13,393 nt of DNA from Hyphomicrobiales bacterium (GTDB lineage Bacteria > Pseudomonadota > Alphaproteobacteria > Rhizobiales > Xanthobacteraceae), in NCBI GenBank assembly GCA_016201085.1, contig JACQDO010000116.1, forward strand, positions 1 to 13,393, read 5' to 3'. Shown here piece after piece: positions 7,267 to 13,349 of this stretch. The notes below the pieces were generated by a model, which ran no database searches, had not been told where the DNA came from, and was given only the letters and a program-made list of their open reading frames with translations. Position numbers and translations under genes: made by a program. Each line of letters opens with the position of its first letter. Position 1 is the stretch's first letter.

Positions 7267-8427
7267 ATGAATTTCGAATTGAACGAAGAGCAGCGACTAA
7301 CCCAGGACATGGCCAAGCGGTTCGCCGCCGAGGAGATCGCACCGACCCTCGAGCAGGAGGAGCGCAAGCACGAGTTTCGCCCCGATCGTGTGGCTAAGAT
7401 GGGCTCGCTCGGCTTCTTCTCGTGCGCCCTGCCCGAGGAACTCGGCGGCAGCGGCATGGGCTTCATGGAATCGGTGCTGATGGCCGAGCAGATCGCCAAG
7501 ATTTCGGCCTCCTGGCGGCTGCCGTTCAACATGCAGAACCTCGGCCCCTCGCTCACCGTCACCAAGTTCGGCACGCCGGAACAGCGCAAGAAATACGTCC
7601 CCGGCTGGGTCGCCGGCACGCAGCTCGGCTTCTTCGCCATGACCGAGCCCAACACCGGCTCGGATGTCTCCAGCATGAAGACGCACGCCGTCGACAAGGG
7701 CGATCACTGGGAAGTGCACGGCAACAAGATGTGGATCTCGCAGGCGCACTTCGGCGACGCCGGCCTGCTCTACGCCTATACCGACCGGGCGGCCGGCAAC
7801 AAGGGCATGACCGCCTTCATCATCGAGCCGAAGAAGATGAAGGGCGTCACCGCGCGCGCCATCGAGACCAAGCTCGGCCTGCACTGCGCGCCCACCGGCG
7901 AATTCGTGTTCGAAGGCATGAAGGTGCCGAAGGAGAACGTGCTCGGCAAACCGGGCGACGGCTTCCGCATCTGCATGTGGCAGCTCAACCAGACGCGGCT
8001 CGGCTGCGCGGCGGGCGCACTCGGTGTTGCCGGCGGCGCACTCGATCTCGCCATCAACTATGCCAACGAGCGCACCCAGTTCGGCAAGGCAATCTCGTAT
8101 CATCAGATGGTGCAAGCGCAGATCGCCGAAATGACGGTCGAGCATCAGGCCGCGCAGATGCTGGTTTATCGCGCCGCCTGGCTGAAGGATCAGGGCAAGC
8201 CGAGCCAGTACGAGACCTCGGTCGCCAAGCTCGCCGCCTCGGAAGCGGCGGTGCACGCCGCCAACGAGTGCATGAAAATCTTCGGTTCGTACGGTTTCTC
8301 GACCGAATTCCCCGCCGAGCGCTTCTACCGTGACGCCAAGTCGCTGCAAGTCGTGGAAGGCACGTCCAACATCCAGAAGATCATCATCTCGGGCATGGCC
8401 TGCGGACACACGCCCAATCGAGAGTAG
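7267..8427 (+). CDS. acd: Acyl-CoA dehydrogenase, probably non-decarboxylating glutaryl-CoA dehydrogenase
   Basis: An FAD enzyme of 386 residues with the full acyl-CoA dehydrogenase fold. It has the flavin-contacting MTEPNTGSDVSS (about 125-136) and WIS (156-158), then RTQFGKAI (269-276), and the catalytic base Glu364 in VVEGTSNIQ. Several stretches closely match the Desulfococcus multivorans glutaryl-CoA dehydrogenase as I recall it: GDHW, YAYTDRAAG, PTGE before the KVPKEN-LGKPGDG run, YGFSTEFP and RFYRDA. That enzyme stops at glutaconyl-CoA instead of decarboxylating. The neighbouring glutaconyl-CoA decarboxylase genes fit this, because a decarboxylating enzyme would make them pointless. 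The reaction would pass electrons to electron-transfer flavoprotein, whose genes are not here. I cannot rule out another dicarboxylic or cyclic acyl-CoA substrate. Confidence 0.78.
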   Translation: MNFELNEEQRLTQDMAKRFAAEEIAPTLEQEERKHEFRPDRVAKMGSLGFFSCALPEELGGSGMGFMESVLMAEQIAKISASWRLPFNMQNLGPSLTVTKFGTPEQRKKYVPGWVAGTQLGFFAMTEPNTGSDVSSMKTHAVDKGDHWEVHGNKMWISQAHFGDAGLLYAYTDRAAGNKGMTAFIIEPKKMKGVTARAIETKLGLHCAPTGEFVFEGMKVPKENVLGKPGDGFRICMWQLNQTRLGCAAGALGVAGGALDLAINYANERTQFGKAISYHQMVQAQIAEMTVEHQAAQMLVYRAAWLKDQGKPSQYETSVAKLAASEAAVHAANECMKIFGSYGFSTEFPAERFYRDAKSLQVVEGTSNIQKIIISGMACGHTPNRE

Positions 8428-8473
8428 CTGAACATTTGGCTGCGCCTGACGCGTCAGTATCCGGGAGCTGGGA

Positions 8474-10116
8474 ATGAGACCGTATTTTGCAAAGATGGCG
8501 GACTTCGGCAAGGAGCTGAAGGAAAACCGCATCGTCCGCACCAAGGACAGCCGCACCAAGCTCGAGGCGGTGGAAGCCGAAATCGCCGCCGCGCGCAAGG
8601 CGCGCCAGGCTGCCGGCATTCCGGCGGCCAAGATCAACGAACGCGGCATGCTCACGGTCTGGCAGCGGCTGGAATATCTGGTCGACGAAGGCACCTGGTG
8701 CCCGCTGCACAGTCTGTACAATCCGGCGGACAATCCCGAGGGCGGCACCAACGTGGTCGACGGCCTCGGCAAGATCGCCGGCCGCTGGGCGGTGATCATC
8801 GGCTTCGACAACAAGGTGCTGGCCGGCGCCTGGGTCGCCGGGCAGCCCGACAACCTTCTGCGCGTGACCAATCTCGCCAAGCGGCTGCACATTCCGCTGG
8901 TGTGGCTGGTCAATTGCAGCGGCGTGCAACTGCCCGAGCAGGAAAAATTCTACGCCGACCGCCGCGGCAGCGGCGCCTGCTTCTTCCGCCATGCCGAGCT
9001 GGAGCAGATGGGCATTCCGGTCCTCGCTGGCATCTACGGCACCAATCCGGCCGGCGGCGGTTATCAGGGCGTCAGCCCGACCATTCTGCTGGCGCACAAG
9101 GATGCCAATATCGCCGTCGGCGGCGTCGGCATCGTGTCGGGCATGTCGCCCAAAGGCGGCTTCGATTCCGAAGGCCTCGAGGAGCTGATCGCCAAGACGC
9201 GGGATTACAGCGAAAAGCCGCCGGGCCGGGTGGAGACCCATTACGGCGAGACCGGATTCTTCACGCATGTCTACAACGAGGAAAAGGAAGTCCTCGACGG
9301 CATCAAGCGATATATGAAGGCGCTGCCGGCCTACGACCCGATGTTCTTCCGCGTCGCCGAGCCGGCCGAACCGCGCCTGAAGTCGGACGACCTCTATCAT
9401 CTGCTGCCGTTCAATCAGAAAGAGGCCTACATCTTCGACGACATTCTCGCGCGCCTGGTCGACGGCAGCGAGAACATGGAATTCCGTCCGGACTACGGGC
9501 CGGAGATGTATACCGGCCTGGTCAAGATCGACGGCATGTTGATCGGCGCCATCGGCAACCGCCAGGGCTTGCTGCCCAAGGGCTATCCCGAATACGCCAA
9601 CTATCCCGGCATCGGCGGCAAGCTCTATCGCCAGGGCCTGATCAAGCTCAACGAGTTCGTCACCCTGTGCGGGCGCGACCGCGTGCCAATCGTCTGGTTC
9701 CAGGATACCACCGGCATCGACGTCGGCGACCTCGCCGAAAAGGCGGAGTTGCTCGGCCTCGGCCAATCGCTGATCTATTCGATCCAGCAAACCGACGTAC
9801 CGATGATGCTGGTGGTGCTGCCTACGTGATGCACGGCGAGACCGCGGCGGTCGCCACCTATGCCCGGCGCGCGGTGAAGGATAAGGATTCCGGCAAGCCG
9901 CTGGAGCCGCTCGCCCAGAAAATGAACGAGATGGCGAAGAAATACTACGACATGTCGCGCCCGGATTATTGCGCACGCCACGGCTTCGTCGACGAGATCG
10001 TCGACCTGACGGCGCTGCGCGATTATCTGAAAGCGTTTGCCGGGGCGGTCTATCAGAACCCGCAATCGATCTGCCCGCGCCACCACATGGTGCTGCCGCG
10101 CATCATCAAGGGCTGA
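8474..10116 (+). pseudogene. gcdA: Glutaconyl-CoA decarboxylase alpha subunit (carboxyltransferase), frameshifted with an internal deletion
   Basis: The intact protein transfers CO2 from glutaconyl-CoA to biotin on the carrier, giving crotonyl-CoA. The first frame encodes 451 residues that follow Acidaminococcus GcdA from its PYF-type start through NCSGVQLPEQEKFY, GIYGTNPAGGGY, GIGGKLYRQG and FQDTTGIDVG. It then stops at 9827-9829. Homology resumes at once in another frame: YVMHGETAA at about 9823, then the normal C-terminus ending MVLPRIIKG before the stop at 10116. Between VVL (ending 9820) and YVM (from 9823) about 31 residues are missing. That segment includes the LRKGTAAAHYV and GGP loop of the second crotonase-fold domain. 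Two bases stand where about 93 are expected, so about 91 nt are lost, which explains the frame change. GGGAG precedes the ATG by seven bases. It is either a real inactivating deletion or an assembly error. Confidence 0.88.
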
Positions 10117-10147
10117 TCCGGTAGGCGCCTCGCCACCTGTAATCGAA

Positions 10148-10177
10148 ATGGCCTGCTCGCGCCGGCCATCTTGTTTT
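10148..10177. terminator. Probable terminator between convergent gcdA and gcdB
   Basis: ATGGCC (10148-10153) pairs with GGCCAT (10164-10169) across a 10-base GC-rich loop. CTTGTTTT follows to 10177 on the plus strand. It sits 31 bases after the gcdA stop and before the gcdB stop on the opposite strand. The stem is short, so termination may be moderate. Confidence 0.5.
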
Positions 10178-10203
10178 GGTCCTCGGAGGGATGCGGCCCT
10201 GGT

Positions 10204-11439
10204 TCAGATCAGCCCCAGGCCTTTGAGCACCGAGAGCATCACGGCGGCGGCGGCGACCGAGCCGATCTGCCCGCCGGTGTTGGCGCCCATGGCGTGCATC
10301 AGCAGGAAGTTGTGCTTGTCGTAGCGCTGGCCCTGCGTCTGCACCACGCGCGCCGCCATCGGGTAGGCGGAGATGCCGGCGGCGCCGATCAGCGGATTGA
10401 TCTTGCCGCCGGAGAGCAAGTACCAGAGCTTGCCGAACAGCACGCCGACCACCGTGTCGAGGCAGATGGCGACGAAGCCGAGCGCGAAGATGGCGAGCGT
10501 GGTCGGCTTGAGGAACAGCTCCGCCCCCATGGTGGCGCCGATGGCGATGCCGAGGAACAGCGTCGCGACGTTGGCGATCTCGTTCTCGGATGCCTTGACC
10601 AGCCGGGTCACCGCGTTGCATTCGCGCATGAAGTTGCCGAGCATGATGGCGCCCATCAGCGGCAGGCCCTTGGGCGCGATCAGCCCGGTGACGATGGTGA
10701 CGACGATCGGGAACGCCAGCTTCAAGTTCGGCGAGACGCTGCGCTTGACCTTCGGCATGCGCGTCTTGCGCTCTTTCTCCGAGGTCAACGCCTTCATGAT
10801 CGGCGGCTGGATGATCGGCACCAGCGCCATGTAGGAATAGGCGGCGACCGAGATCGGCCCCAGCAATTCCGGCGCGTATTGCGAGGCGACATAAATCGCG
10901 GTCGGCCCGTCGCAGGCGCCGATGATGGCGATGCTCACCGCCTGCAGATGCGGGAAGCCGAGCGCCAGCGCCAGCAGCAGCGTGAGGAAGATGCCGCATT
11001 GGCCGGCGGCGCCGAACAGCAGGATTTTCGGATTTTCGAGCAGCGGCCCGAAATCGGTCATCGCGCCGATGCCGATGAAGATGAGCAGCGGGAACAGCTC
11101 ATTGGCGATGCCCATGTTGTAGATGGTGCGCAGGAAGCCGGTGTCGTCTTTGGCCAGCGCCTTGAGCGACTCCGGCGCCGAGGGGCCGAGCGCCTCAAGC
11201 ACCTGCCGCGCGCCTGAGTCGATGCCCACATGCATGAGATCGCTGAGCGGAATATTGACGAGCAGGCAGCCGAAGCCGATCGGCACCAGCAACAGCGGTT
11301 CGACGTCCTTCTTGACGCCGAGATAAATCAGCACGCCGGCGATCAGCAGCATCACGATGTGCTTGAGGCCGGTGATAGTGAACAGCAGCTGGACGCCTTC
11401 GGTGAGTCCACCCAGGCCGGTCAGGATGTCCGCGAGCAT
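10204..11439 (-). CDS. gcdB: Na+-translocating decarboxylase beta subunit (glutaconyl-CoA decarboxylase membrane pump)
   Basis: A 411-residue integral membrane protein of the OadB/MmdB/GcdB family with about ten hydrophobic spans. It decarboxylates carboxybiotin and couples this to Na+ export. Landmarks are GAMTDFGPLLENPK (about 125-138), the ion-site motif ACDGPTAIYVAS with Asp177 at the position equivalent to the essential Asp of OadB, YSYMALVPIIQPP, and the C-terminal NTGGQIGS from Asn387. The ATG at 11439 has GGGAG eight bases upstream. An in-frame GTG at 11454 overlaps that region and is less likely. It follows the 49-codon OadG-like gene after 15 bases, so the two are surely co-transcribed. 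It faces gcdA tail to tail, meaning the decarboxylase is made from two transcription units. The oxaloacetate or methylmalonyl-CoA pump is excluded only by context. Confidence 0.93.
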   Translation of the reverse strand: MLADILTGLGGLTEGVQLLFTITGLKHIVMLLIAGVLIYLGVKKDVEPLLLVPIGFGCLLVNIPLSDLMHVGIDSGARQVLEALGPSAPESLKALAKDDTGFLRTIYNMGIANELFPLLIFIGIGAMTDFGPLLENPKILLFGAAGQCGIFLTLLLALALGFPHLQAVSIAIIGACDGPTAIYVASQYAPELLGPISVAAYSYMALVPIIQPPIMKALTSEKERKTRMPKVKRSVSPNLKLAFPIVVTIVTGLIAPKGLPLMGAIMLGNFMRECNAVTRLVKASENEIANVATLFLGIAIGATMGAELFLKPTTLAIFALGFVAICLDTVVGVLFGKLWYLLSGGKINPLIGAAGISAYPMAARVVQTQGQRYDKHNFLLMHAMGANTGGQIGSVAAAAVMLSVLKGLGLI

Positions 11440-11454
11440 GGTTGTTTCTCCCAC

Positions 11455-11604
11455 CTAGGACCGTTTTTTCGTGTCGCTGTCCTCGGCGGGCAGCGGGAAA
11501 AGAAGTTTCATTAGCTGGATCGACCAAATGAGGATGGCAAGCGTGAGAAAGGTGCCCCCGACGCCGACGACCATCATTGTGATACCGAACGCCCATTTAT
11601 CCAT
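11455..11604 (-). CDS. OadG-like small subunit of the sodium-pump decarboxylase, 49 aa
   Basis: A 49-residue reading frame starting MDKWAFGITMMVVGVGGTF, with one membrane helix (about residues 5-35) and a short charged tail ending TKKRS. The FGIT-MVVGxGxxFL pattern is that of the gamma/delta subunits of Na+-translocating decarboxylases (OadG, MmdD, GcdD), which hold the carboxyltransferase to the membrane pump. Those are normally 80-110 residues with a longer soluble tail, so this is a minimal version. AAGGGGA lies about six bases before the ATG. The TAG stop is 15 bases before the gcdB ATG. Both position and sequence support it as the gcdD equivalent, although it is short enough to be missed by usual length cut-offs. 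Confidence 0.82.
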   Translation of the reverse strand: MDKWAFGITMMVVGVGGTFLTLAILIWSIQLMKLLFPLPAEDSDTKKRS

Positions 11605-11628
11605 GATTGTCCCCTTGGCTTGATCCCA

Positions 11629-11856
11629 TTACGCCCGGGCAGCCGAAGGCTCGGCCCCCGTCTGCGCACGGCCGAGGATGAGCGCAGGCATGTCATGCGC
11701 GCCCTCGTAAGTTTTCACCGACTCGAAAATTGGCAGGTACCGCGTAACGTGACTGCCGGCTCGCAAGCCGCCGCGGTCGAGAATATCCCCGCAGTCGACG
11801 CCTGCGTCCATCGAAGCGACAAGCTTATCAACGCTCATTTCGCCCGGTTTCGTCAT
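11629..11856 (-). pseudogene. Degenerate C-terminal remnant of a (decarboxylating-type) glutaryl-CoA dehydrogenase
   Basis: The frame encodes about 75 residues from the ATG at 11856 (open to 11910). Its end, [22 protein letters not shown], is nearly the C-terminus I know of conventional glutaryl-CoA dehydrogenases ([21 protein letters not shown]). It includes the catalytic Glu in TYEG. Just before it, GDIL-GG-HVTRY is a worn version of the preceding helix (RDMLGGNG-HVIRH). Everything N-terminal of that is absent or unrecognisable, and the upstream 200 bases hold no more of the gene. A full enzyme has about 390 residues, so this is a stub and cannot be active. GAGAG before the ATG might still allow translation. 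It lies 24 bases upstream of the OadG-like gene on the same strand. This looks like a scar left when the ancestral gene was replaced or lost. Confidence 0.7.
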
Positions 11857-12040
11857 CGTACGTTCTCTCGAACCGCAGGCGATAGCTTGCCCGCGATGCA
11901 ACGACAGCATGACCTAAGGTGAGCGTATTTGGGCCAAGACCCGGCACGGCGGCGTTGCCTTATGTCAAGGAAACCGCCGATTTGCCCGGATTCATTGAAG
12001 TTTCGGCGAAAGGCTTGCCGAGCCGTAGCTCGCGGCCACA

Positions 12041-12119
12041 GCCCGCCTTCGCTGAAGCTTCGGCGGGCAACCTTCGCGATCAAGGCTGGCTTGCCAACCG
12101 AAGCTCCGAAGGAGCGTAG
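12041..12119. repeat. Palindromic GAAGC-rich intergenic repeats next to the tRNA gene
   Basis: Two hairpin units lie in tandem. In the first, GCCCGCC (12041-12047) pairs with GGCGGGC (12062-12068) around the internal palindrome GAAGCTTC (12054-12061). In the second, GCTCC-GAA-GGAGC occupies 12103-12115, bracketed by direct copies of AGGCTGG-type sequence. This composition resembles short interspersed palindromes common between genes of Bradyrhizobium relatives. I see no open reading frame or transposase. Bases 11911-12040 also hold nothing that I can name. Confidence 0.5.
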
Positions 12120-12121
12120 GC

Positions 12122-12195
12122 TGGAGCGGGCGAAGGGAATCGAACCCTCGTATGCAGCTTGGGAAGCTGCCGTTCTACCATTGAACTACGCCCGC
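12122..12195 (-). tRNA. tRNA-Gly, anticodon CCC
   Basis: Reading the minus strand, all cloverleaf parts are present in 74 bases. The acceptor stem is GCGGGCG with CGCCCGC, and the D arm is GTTC-AATGGTA-GAAC. The anticodon stem GCAGC/GCTGC encloses loop TTCCCAA, which gives anticodon CCC and reads GGG. The T arm is GAGGG-TTCGATT-CCCTT, with one G-T pair. The discriminator T and the 3' CCA are encoded at 12122-12125. A well-spaced promoter lies immediately upstream. Confidence 0.96.
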
Positions 12196-12206
12196 ATGAG
12201 CGCGTT

Positions 12207-12235
12207 TATGTAGACGATTTTTCCCGCGCTGTCAG
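12207..12235 (-). promoter_or_regulatory. Promoter of the tRNA-Gly gene
   Basis: On the minus strand, CTGACA (12230-12235) and TACATA (12207-12212) form a -35/-10 pair with exactly 17 bases between them. Transcription would start near 12200, about five bases before the mature tRNA 5' end. Confidence 0.65.
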
Positions 12236-12282
12236 GTCCCGCCGGGGCGCGCGGCGCGCGTTATTTCAGAAAGTGAGCGCCC

Positions 12283-12597
12283 ATGCCGACCGAACAATAT
12301 CATGAGCCGCCGCAGGAGCTGCCGCAGAAGGTCCGCACCTACGCCCGCATGATCACGTCGCTCATCGAGGAGGCCGAGGCAATCGGCTGGTACACGCAGC
12401 GCATTGCATTGGAGAAGGACGCGCAGGCCAAAGCCATCATGCGGAACGCGCTCAAGGAAGAATACAAGCACTTCGGCATGGATCTGGAATTCCTGCTGCG
12501 CAAGACGCCGACCTGGCGCGAGGAGCTCAAGGCCATCCTGTTCAGCACCGGCGACATCGTCAAACGTGGCGAGAAGGCCGAGGACGAAGCGGATTAG
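12283..12597 (+). CDS. EncFtn-like ferritin-like protein (encapsulated-ferritin family)
   Basis: A 104-residue two-helix half-ferritin. Aligned by eye with Rhodospirillum rubrum EncFtn at a constant offset of two residues, it keeps the N-terminal HEP and the whole iron-handling set. Glu30, Glu60 and His63 (EEYKH) correspond to the ferroxidase ligands, Glu29 and Glu32 to the entry site, and Trp36-Tyr37 to the WY pair. MDLEFLLRK and the PTWREEL helix also match. The family forms ring-shaped decamers that oxidise ferrous iron inside encapsulin shells. Here the C-terminus stops at DIVKRGEKAEDEAD, with no hydrophobic targeting peptide, and no encapsulin gene follows in the window. The upstream ribosome site is weak (GTGAG). 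The gene ends convergently, overlapping the stop of the fragment at 12594. Confidence 0.85.
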   Translation: MPTEQYHEPPQELPQKVRTYARMITSLIEEAEAIGWYTQRIALEKDAQAKAIMRNALKEEYKHFGMDLEFLLRKTPTWREELKAILFSTGDIVKRGEKAEDEAD

Positions 12598-12683
12598 GCC
12601 TTGAAATGCTTGCTCAGCTTCAGGCTCTGCGCCTGGCAGTTCGAGCCGATGCCGGTACCGTAGAGCTTGTTGGGGGCGCTACG
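12594..12683 (-). pseudogene. C-terminal gene fragment (copy A), truncated at the AT-rich island
   Basis: Reading the minus strand into the TAA at 12594-12596, the DNA is GC-rich and encodes NKLYGTGIGSNCQAQSLKLS followed by KHFKA. About 30 codons upstream the composition turns AT-rich and no start codon is seen, so this is the tail of a gene whose body is missing. A second gene end at 13350 encodes the same QAQSLKLSKHFK peptide. Over 37 aligned bases only four differ, all in adjacent Leu (CTG/CTC) and Ser (AGC/TCT) codons, and all silent. That pattern shows both were once translated under selection. I do not recognise the protein family. Confidence 0.5.
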
Positions 12684-12715
12684 TGTCGTGACTTCGATTG
12701 AGAAAACGAATCTAT

Positions 12716-13243
12716 TTATGGGTGCGTTTTGTCGTCCGTTTTTTTTGCCTGTAATACGTGACCACCAATTGGTTTTGCGAGTATAAGAAAATAGAAACTC
12801 GTATTCGCGTTCATAAATTGAAAGCCGGTGACAATATTAAATTTTTTGTCGGTCGAGTTTGGAATTTTCTCTATCGAACGTACGAATGTCGAACCATTTG
12901 TGGATTTTCCATCACCGTTCAATCCAACGCCAGTCGTGAACATCACGGCTCCGGCCAATACGTTCTCGGCGGTATTATTTCCAAACGTGAGTTCAAATTG
13001 ACCATTGTCGGGACGAGCAATTTTCTGCAGACTTATCTTGCTGCCAGTCGTAAATACCCGGAAGGGGAAAACGGTATCGTCAACAAAACCGCATTCGATA
13101 ATTGAAAACGGGCTTGCCGGCTGACTAGCTCGGGCAAATGATTTTTTGGAAGCAAAAGCCCTTACCTTGCTTTTTGATGAAGCAGCTTTTTTTGCTTTCG
13201 ATTTGATGCTCGGTTTGCTCATTTGCGACATCCCAAAATCCAT
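12716..13243 (-). CDS. Unrecognised protein with Lys/Ser-rich N-terminus, 175 aa, in an AT-rich island
   Basis: I do not recognise this protein. Residues 8-40 are strongly basic and Ser/Lys/Ala-rich (KPSIKSKAKKAASSKSKVR), like a disordered nucleic-acid-binding or surface-binding tail. The remaining 130 residues alternate hydrophobic and polar positions with many Thr/Asn/Gly, suggesting a beta-rich domain. A single Cys lies near residue 51. There is no signal peptide or membrane span. Three Met codons compete as start (13243, 13231, 13222). The last has GGGA eight bases upstream and is the best supported. Codon use is AT-rich, unlike all other genes in the window, which points to horizontal acquisition. 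A 115-codon frame on the opposite strand is shorter and overlaps it. Confidence 0.55.
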   Translation of the reverse strand: MDFGMSQMSKPSIKSKAKKAASSKSKVRAFASKKSFARASQPASPFSIIECGFVDDTVFPFRVFTTGSKISLQKIARPDNGQFELTFGNNTAENVLAGAVMFTTGVGLNGDGKSTNGSTFVRSIEKIPNSTDKKFNIVTGFQFMNANTSFYFLILAKPIGGHVLQAKKTDDKTHP

Positions 13244-13349
13244 TCCCAGCTAAAGTATGCATTATTCGCGAAATGCTTGCAATAATCAGAGTATATAATT
13301 TTTAGTTGCGCGCCGTATGCGACGAGCGAATGCGACACAAGCGTGTCGT

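Noticed and set aside
9815..9831. Collapse between two similar YVM-coding repeats as the cause of the gcdA deletion
   Set aside because: Family members have HYV(L/M)GG and (Y/A)VM(H/N)G in this region, so repeat collapse was attractive. The residues before the first repeat (RKGTAAAH) are also missing, so a simple collapse does not explain the junction.
9800..9835. Programmed ribosomal frameshifting joining the two gcdA frames
   Set aside because: A frameshift alone would not restore the roughly 31 missing conserved residues, and there is no slippery heptamer at the junction.
7297..9976. Two very long antisense reading frames (over 500 codons each, 7297-8913 and 8384-9976) opposite acd and gcdA
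   Set aside because: They mirror the GC-rich third-position pattern of clearly homologous plus-strand genes. Their translations are low-complexity Arg/Ala/His-rich with no recognisable domain.
12122..12195. tRNA-Gly as the attachment site of an integrated element
   Set aside because: No second copy of the tRNA 3' end and no integrase gene were seen in the window. The AT-rich island is bracketed by protein-coding ends instead.
12758..13105. 115-codon plus-strand reading frame in the AT-rich island
   Set aside because: It is fully antisense to a longer minus-strand frame with a plausible ribosome site, and its translation shows no recognisable features. The choice of strand is not certain.
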